From contig CM056383.1 of NCBI GenBank assembly GCA_029718625.1, positions 23,041,930-23,105,929 on the forward strand: 64,000 nt of DNA. Direction: 5' to 3'. The notes beneath the pieces are model-generated. The model searched no databases, was not told where the DNA came from, and saw nothing but the letters and a program-made list of their open reading frames with translations. Made by a program: the position numbers and the translations under genes. Of this stretch, positions 58,193-64,000 are shown piece after piece; the first letter of the stretch is position 1, and every line of letters begins with the position of its first letter. This DNA is from Synaphobranchus kaupii. Lineage: Eukaryota; Chordata; Actinopteri; Anguilliformes; Synaphobranchidae.

Positions 58193-58440
58193 GATATAGT
58201 ACAAGTGAAATACAAGTGAAACATTGAACAGTTAATATTGGAAACCTCTTTTGCCTTTGCAATAAAAATATGTTAATGTCTAAATGTGAAAATAATAAAA
58301 GTACTTAACAGTTGCACATTGTTTTTGTGGAAAATAAGCATGTACCCCGCTGGGCTCGAATCCACAATCCTCTGTGTGAGAGACTGCAGTTCTAACCACT
58401 AGGCCACAGTATTAGTATGAAGCGTTTTTATTGGACGATA
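58193..58440 (-). repeat. Family X-like segment with tRNA-like module
   Basis: ACATTGAACAGTTAATATTG...CTTTTGCCTTTGCAATAA parallels X1 near 12,225-12,270. The tRNA-like part (58,330-58,408, minus strand) is the best preserved in the window: TGGCCTAGTGGTTAGAACTG fits the A box and GGATTCGAGCCC the B box, with an anticodon-arm-like hairpin between. The acceptor strands (TACTGTG and the 3' side) do not pair, so it is not a tRNA gene. Confidence 0.5.
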
Positions 58441-59530
58441 AGCTTGATGAGCAGGTATACGGACCATACCCTCAAATAATAATTCTCCCCATTGGATAAC
58501 ATCGCGACGGAGGCAGGCAGTTTGGCAGGAAAAATGGGAAGAAGGGGAAGGAGATGGGGAAGAAGGGGAAGGGGAAAGAGAAATACGGCAAAATAACCCA
58601 AGTTTGGGGCTTTATTGTGTGCATGTGTGAAGTTGTATCTGAATGCTGTGTGGTTACATGAGGTCAGAACATACAGAAGTTAATGTTTTTAAGGGCTGAG
58701 AGTCTATGGTCATTGTGGTTACTTCTGTAGGAAACCCTGAAAAGTGCCAAACCCTCTGTGCTGTATAGGTATGGGGCATGCCCCGCCAAGCCGTAACTTG
58801 GCGGCCTGCCATCCCAATAAAACCGAATAACTTACATTAGCTTGTCGCCGTGAAAGTAGCTGATGTTATTGTGTGACTGCTTAGCCTACAAGCTGGCTCC
58901 AAACTATATGCAAAGGACCAGTGCTAGCTTGTGATATGACTCTTGAAAGCTTCAAAGCTATATTTTCACAATGCATTTGACATTAAAACACGCATATCAT
59001 GAAAGCCAAGATATTTTTCAAGTAAAATCAGGTTAAACCCAATTCATTTGTCGCCTTGAAAGCAGCCGATGTGATTGTGTGACTGATGGTGAAAGCTGGC
59101 AAGACGAAACGACGCAAAGCTAAGGCGCTAGCTTGTCATGCTACGTTTAAAAGCTTCAAAACTATATTTTTAAACTGCGACTTCCAACTGATTGATAGAA
59201 TACGTCACCACCATCAAGTAAAAAGTAACTTAATCATATGTTTTCCCCCCAAAAGTGGAAAATATTAGCTTGTTTTAAGTCTCATTACAAGATTAAAATA
59301 CTTAAGACAGAAATTTTTTGCAGTGTAACTATGGCATGTGTACTAGCTTTGCCAGACAGCCTGCTTTGCTCATATCTGCCATGGAGTTTATTTGTCTAAA
59401 GCGCCCTCGTAGCGCCCTCGTGCGGTCAGGAGGTGTAACGTAATTTTTTTTATTCATTATTTGTTTGCATTGTCCGAGTTTAAAATTTCGAACGAGTAAC
59501 CGATTTCCCGAATAACCGTTTACATCCCTA

Positions 59531-62500
59531 CATCAGAGATTAAGGAAACATGCTAAGTCGAAATACTGGCTTCTCCGACAACAATGCTACAGCCAGTGAA
59601 ATTTCCATTCCGGGTCAGAATGTTTGTATTTGTTTTGGCCTGTGTGATTCACTATTCTCCGAGCTAGCTAAAGATTTAAATATATATATGTATATTGTTA
59701 CTAGCTAAACATACCACTAACGTTAGCTTATATCTGTGTGACAGTAAACATAGCCAGCCATGCATCGAGCTAACATTGACAGTTATAAAAAATCCACATG
59801 AGCTGGTTTATAATTTGCAAACAATAAATAAATTCCAAACGTATACATTAGCTGATCAACTCACAGTGTAGGACTCATGTGTTGCGCTTGGCTCGTCTTG
59901 CGCTCGTGTTCGTTCAGTGTCCTCAACCTGGCAACTCGCGTGAGCTTCGAGTCTGGGGAGGATGGGGCGGGCGGAGACAACTCTCTCCAATATTGTGAAT
60001 TTGGACTGCAGTACCCATTTTAAACGCTCGGTGTCAATGTTACATATAGCTCCTTTAAACACTACTGTGTGTATACACCTCCAAATCCAAACCCTTTTCT
60101 CTTCCATGTTTTCTTAGTTGCAACTCCGTCAAAGAGTGTAGAATGGCTATATCTTAAGCTCAGTTTGTACAAACTGCGTCTGCTCCGTGGAGCTGAAGAG
60201 GACTCAACCTGTCCCTCTGATTCGTCCTGAACAAATGTTAATACCCTGTCCAAATGAAACAATATTTAAAAAAATCAGCAGAGGCATTAGATGAAGGAAA
60301 GGCACCTATTGCAATTCAATTTTTTTTTGTGGGAAGAATGTATTGCCTGAGTATTTTGACCACATTGCTGCCATTGACTTACATGGTGAAAGACCTATAC
60401 TGGAGCCAATCGCAGTGGCATTAGTGAACAACGGCACAATTGCCGCTCCCAGCCCAACCAGGAAGTGAGATTCAAAATGAAAGCCCAGTCTTGGACCCTT
60501 GGTTTCATATCATAGCGGTCAGTGTTAATGGGATTTTATTTCAAAATAAAAGTTCAATACACCTAAACAAATAAATGCATGTCTTGCATGCTAATCAGGA
60601 AAAATAAAACCGAGATACCTGACATAGAGGGGGGGGGGGGGGGGGTCGAAACTATTTTATATAAGGCCCTAAATGTGGAAGCTTCTTAAATATTTTGTTA
60701 GTGAGGGTAGTACTAGAACTACTGATAATAGACTTGACTGTGCTGTCATTTATGTTATTTGCATAAACCATTATAGTATATTCTGGATATTTGCGTCAAA
60801 TTATCAAATTATATCCAATTAAATTGCATAATTTTCAGCTGACGTGGCATAAATAAACCAACAATTTCCCCTGTAAAGACACAAAACCACCAAAATGTAC
60901 GAAGGTAGATTGTTTCTCTTTAAAATTGTGTCGATAGCAGACACCTGAGTGGCAAGCTCGGTCCTCTGTACTCTGTCAATGGGCCTTCTTTGAGAGTTCA
61001 TGCACGAGAATACGACGTCCGCTACCAGACATGTCGTTGTATTGTTTTAAACTTGTACAATGTATTTGTGTGTGTATTGTTTGTTGTGTCCTGGTTTCCT
61101 GTCCCCCCCCCAGTACAGTACTACTCATCTGGACTCCTCCGTCTAATCGACTCAGATAATCACATGAAATTCGCTGACAAATGGGTTATGCAATTAAGCA
61201 GACTCTACTGTATTATAATCATTCTATTTTCATGGACAGTTTTACCCCATACTGTAGTTTAAATTGCCATTTTACAGTTGGATCAGTATTTTATGAAGTC
61301 CTGTTATCACTCACTATTTGTACTTGGAGCATCTTGCTCAGAATTCATTCCGAGCTAAAAAGTAGGCTACCAGCTGGTCTGGTTATAGCCTGCTGTCACT
61401 CGGAGTGTGGTATTTGCCGTTGTGGGTGTAAATACATTTTTTTTTTTTTAGCTTCTCTGGTAGACTTGAGGCTTGCGAGAAGGTCCACATCATAATGGCT
61501 GTTAATTGCCATCTGCAAGTCTGTCTTGTGGCAGCTTTTCTGCAGTGTTGCCGTGTTGCATGCATAACTCTTTGGGCAAACTTGTCACCAGAGGTTAGAT
61601 GTAGCACATTGTTGAATGATGCCAAATCAATCTTTCCCATGTCCCAAAAAAAGTTCAAGAAGTGCAAGTGCCGTTTAACACTGACTGAATCACGGACAGA
61701 TTCCACTGTTTTTGGGCGTGTCTGTGGGCCACGGTTACCTTTGTTTAAAAGAATTCGCCTTCATTTGGCTTAAAGCTTCGTCTACACTGCACTCCTAGTG
61801 GCCGTAGTGCACAAAGGCACGTAGAAGCAGCGCAGCATGTCAATTGTTTGTCTACGCCACTTCAGTTTGCTTTGATTAACTTGCCCCATTTCTTAAATTA
61901 GTTTTCCAGTGGGCTACGTTTCTTAACCAGCTGTTTTGCCTTAATCATCATGTGTACAATTTCTGATATAAGTACCAAAATAATTCAATATATTTTCTTG
62001 TAAAATTACCAGACGGTCCATAGAAATGGCATTTGAAGTAGCTGTCCTTACCAAATGCTTTTGTGGAGTGTCAAGAAAGCTCCCCCCACCCCTGTATTTC
62101 TCCCCCACCCCTTTTTGTTCCCCTTGCATTTAATTATCCTGTACTGTGATAGTTATTTTCAGTGCTGCCTATCCCTCTCATAATTATGCCAGCTGTCTTG
62201 CTTTTTGAGAACTGTCAATCCCCTCCACAACATCTAGCAAGAGTTTCTATTGTGTATTTGTGTGTTAAAATGGCCCCCCGCCCTGAACTTGCTCAGGAAA
62301 ACCGACTGCTGCCTTTAAGCCTTATTCTATAATAAATTAACCTAAGATTCATCTTTCATATATGACAAGCACTCAGTCGAGTACACTCAGAGAGAAAGGT
62401 GCATTTAATCCGTAATTTGTGGTTCAGGAACTGTTCATAGAGCTCACCTAGTGGTTATGAATAAATAAATTGAAAAATTAAAAAACACAGTAGTACTTCA

Positions 62501-64000
62501 CACAGTAGCTCTCTTTTTCATGTTAGTTACATGATAAGAGTCTGGTTTAGTGAAAACAGTTCAGTCACCATAACAGTGAACCTTTTAACATGAAAGTACA
62601 AATTGCGCCACTGACATCCCAAGCTTTGAAGGGTAAGTGCAATAATGGCTAGAGGAAAACTTTCACAAAACTCACAATATCTGAGCGTTTTCATCGGGCA
62701 TCCGAATGCAGTGCACATAAGTCCTTGTAGCAAACACTGAGGATGAAGACATCTGAGAAACCAAACTGGCTGAGAGCAGCAGTTTAAAGTTTATGATTCT
62801 ATCTCCTGTACTTCAAACTGAAACCGCTGATCTTCCCTTCACTTCTATGTTCTTTTATCAGCATTTCCATTGTGTATTTTGGAAATCACCAGCATCTCCA
62901 CAAAATTGGAGAAACCTCTGCCTTTTACCGAGGACTGAGTTAATTTTCTTCCAGGATGGTATGAAAATGAGAAGGCTTGTTCCTCAGTATTTTAGCCGCT
63001 TATTAAAATATCTCCTGTCCTTCACTAGCACGGGGAACTACAGAAGCAAATGCAGAGACAAAACTATGCAATTTATCAGATAATATGTGTCAAGCGATAA
63101 TATGTGTCAAGTTTATTTGTATAAACATGCAACACAGCAAGCTGAAAATGTAGAACAGACGCCTACTGCAAAACTTTGCGTAAGAAGGTGCACACAGTGT
63201 CTGCTTCTGGTCGAGACCACTTCATCTGCCATTACCTTCGGTATGCTTCACTGATGGACGTAGTACATGGCTTGTATGCAGTACAGACCAGGCTTAAGAA
63301 ATAAATGATTATATTCGGTAGTAAGTAGCATGATTTTATTCAACTGGCCTAAAGCAAATGAATTGTATCTAATTCAGTCAACAGTGTTGGAGTTAGTACA
63401 ATTTGTATTCTTACTTGGGACATGATAAAAATGTGTTACAGCTTGTTCAGCAGATTCTTTTGAAGAGCTAGTACTTATGGATTGTTAAAATAAATTTGTC
63501 TTTTTGACTGATCATTCCAACTGGATTGAATTCCTTGTGTTTTTGCTTTCTTTTTTTTGCTCGGTTTTTGTGCACTTACTCTTGACACACCATGGTTAAC
63601 AGGTTGCTGAGCGAATGCTGTTATTGAAATTATGCTGTAAAACGGTCTTGATTGTTGTCATACTGCAAAATTTCCTATATCTTTCTGTAACTGTCAGTGT
63701 GCGCTTATGGCGCTGTGTTCACTGCTGAAGATACTATGCCGGGCTGTAGTAGCCCTAAGGGGCCCTTAGACTCGGTCCCCTTTGTATCCTGGTTTTTGTT
63801 CCAGCCACAACTGCAACCCCTGAATACTAAGTTGTTCATTATTCTTAATTATTCACTTTTTTAATTTAACCTTTTAAAAACTATTTTACGACCAAGACTC
63901 TTGCCCTGACCCATAAACTGGGGAGGTTATAGTACAATTACTACTGAAGGCATGTGTTCATGTTCAAGTCAAGGAGTTTGTTTCCCTTCTTATGAGTGTA
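59531..64000 (+). other. kdm6a: kdm6a intron 2, distal part
   Basis: No complete mobile element or further exon recognised. Contains a poly-G run at ~60,629-60,646, a poly-T run near 61,437-61,450 and a TTACATATAGCTCCTTTAA phrase (~60,038) that resembles a common fish repeat end. I looked for a third exon starting with the A-V-R-C-Y block of KDM6A and did not find one by eye. Confidence 0.45.

Larger units (their letters stand above)
56546..59530. mobile_element. hAT-type element with internal repeats, TAGGGATGTAAA ends
   Basis: Begins TAGGGATGTAAATAACG and ends CGTTTACATCCCTA (12-bp terminal match TAGGGATGTAAA). The next 8 bp on each side (TGACAAAC, CATCAGAG) do not match, so it has either recombined or mutated. 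Inside, two copies of one segment (57,294-57,550 and 58,818-59,177) lie in the same orientation, around ~1.27 kb that includes a perfect hairpin and a tRNA-like module. No transposase is recognised. Confidence 0.65.

Noticed and set aside
59856..60262. Overlapping minus-strand frames at 59.9-60.3 kb
   Set aside because: They lie over a probable repeat end (TTACATATAGCTCCTTTAA), and no protein family is recognisable.
26789..64000. Further kdm6a exons (TPR or JmjC region)
   Set aside because: Searched by eye for the third-exon block and typical TPR sequence. None found, so no exon is claimed.

Overview
This is a repeat-dense stretch of a ray-finned fish (teleost) nuclear genome. Three things point that way. 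Two spliced exons encode the N-terminus of the histone demethylase UTX/KDM6A. Sleeping Beauty-type IR/DR Tc1 ends, hAT elements with 8-bp target duplications and tRNA-derived SINEs are all present. There are no bacterial-style gene arrays. The species cannot be told from the sequence.

Layout. 1-25.8 kb is the upstream flank, almost wholly transposon-derived. It holds a Tc1-like fragment (0.6-1.2 kb), a solo LTR (1.9-2.6 kb) and a decayed Tc1 pseudogene (3.4-4.1 kb). Two Tc1-like elements lie back to back: 5,432-6,962 has an uninterrupted DD34E transposase, and 6,969-8,881 has a 419-bp fold-back arm. An LTR/(TA)n block follows (8.9-10.5 kb). Next comes a ~9.8 kb insertion (11.66-21.47 kb) that splits a second copy of the decayed Tc1. 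The insertion consists of head-to-tail copies of an unrecognised repeat ('family X': GGGGTCCAAGCA ends, internal tRNA-like modules) and has expanded around a ~4.5 kb purine-rich minisatellite. A Tc1-ended element with a palindromic core sits at 24.6-25.4 kb, just upstream of the promoter.

kdm6a starts at about 26.4 kb on the + strand. Exon 1 (26,417-26,586), a 138-bp intron 1 and exon 2 (26,725-26,788) join in frame and encode the first 78 residues. Exon 3 was not found by eye, so 26.8-64 kb is read as part of a very large intron 2.

That intron is a graveyard of mobile elements. It contains several hATs, two nested inside each other with perfect 8-bp duplications. It also contains a Sleeping Beauty-like element whose interior is a ~0.9 kb palindrome carrying a SINE, two decayed L2/CR1-type LINEs (one split by an antisense SINE), a 53-bp minisatellite, MITEs, and a block of direct and inverted repeats at 54.6-59.5 kb.

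The least expected signals are: (i) one palindromic core bounded by three different Tc1 end types; (ii) family X with its tRNA-like modules and embedded higher-order minisatellite; (iii) the fold-back Tc1; and (iv) the seemingly complete Tc1 transposase. No host gene other than kdm6a is supported.
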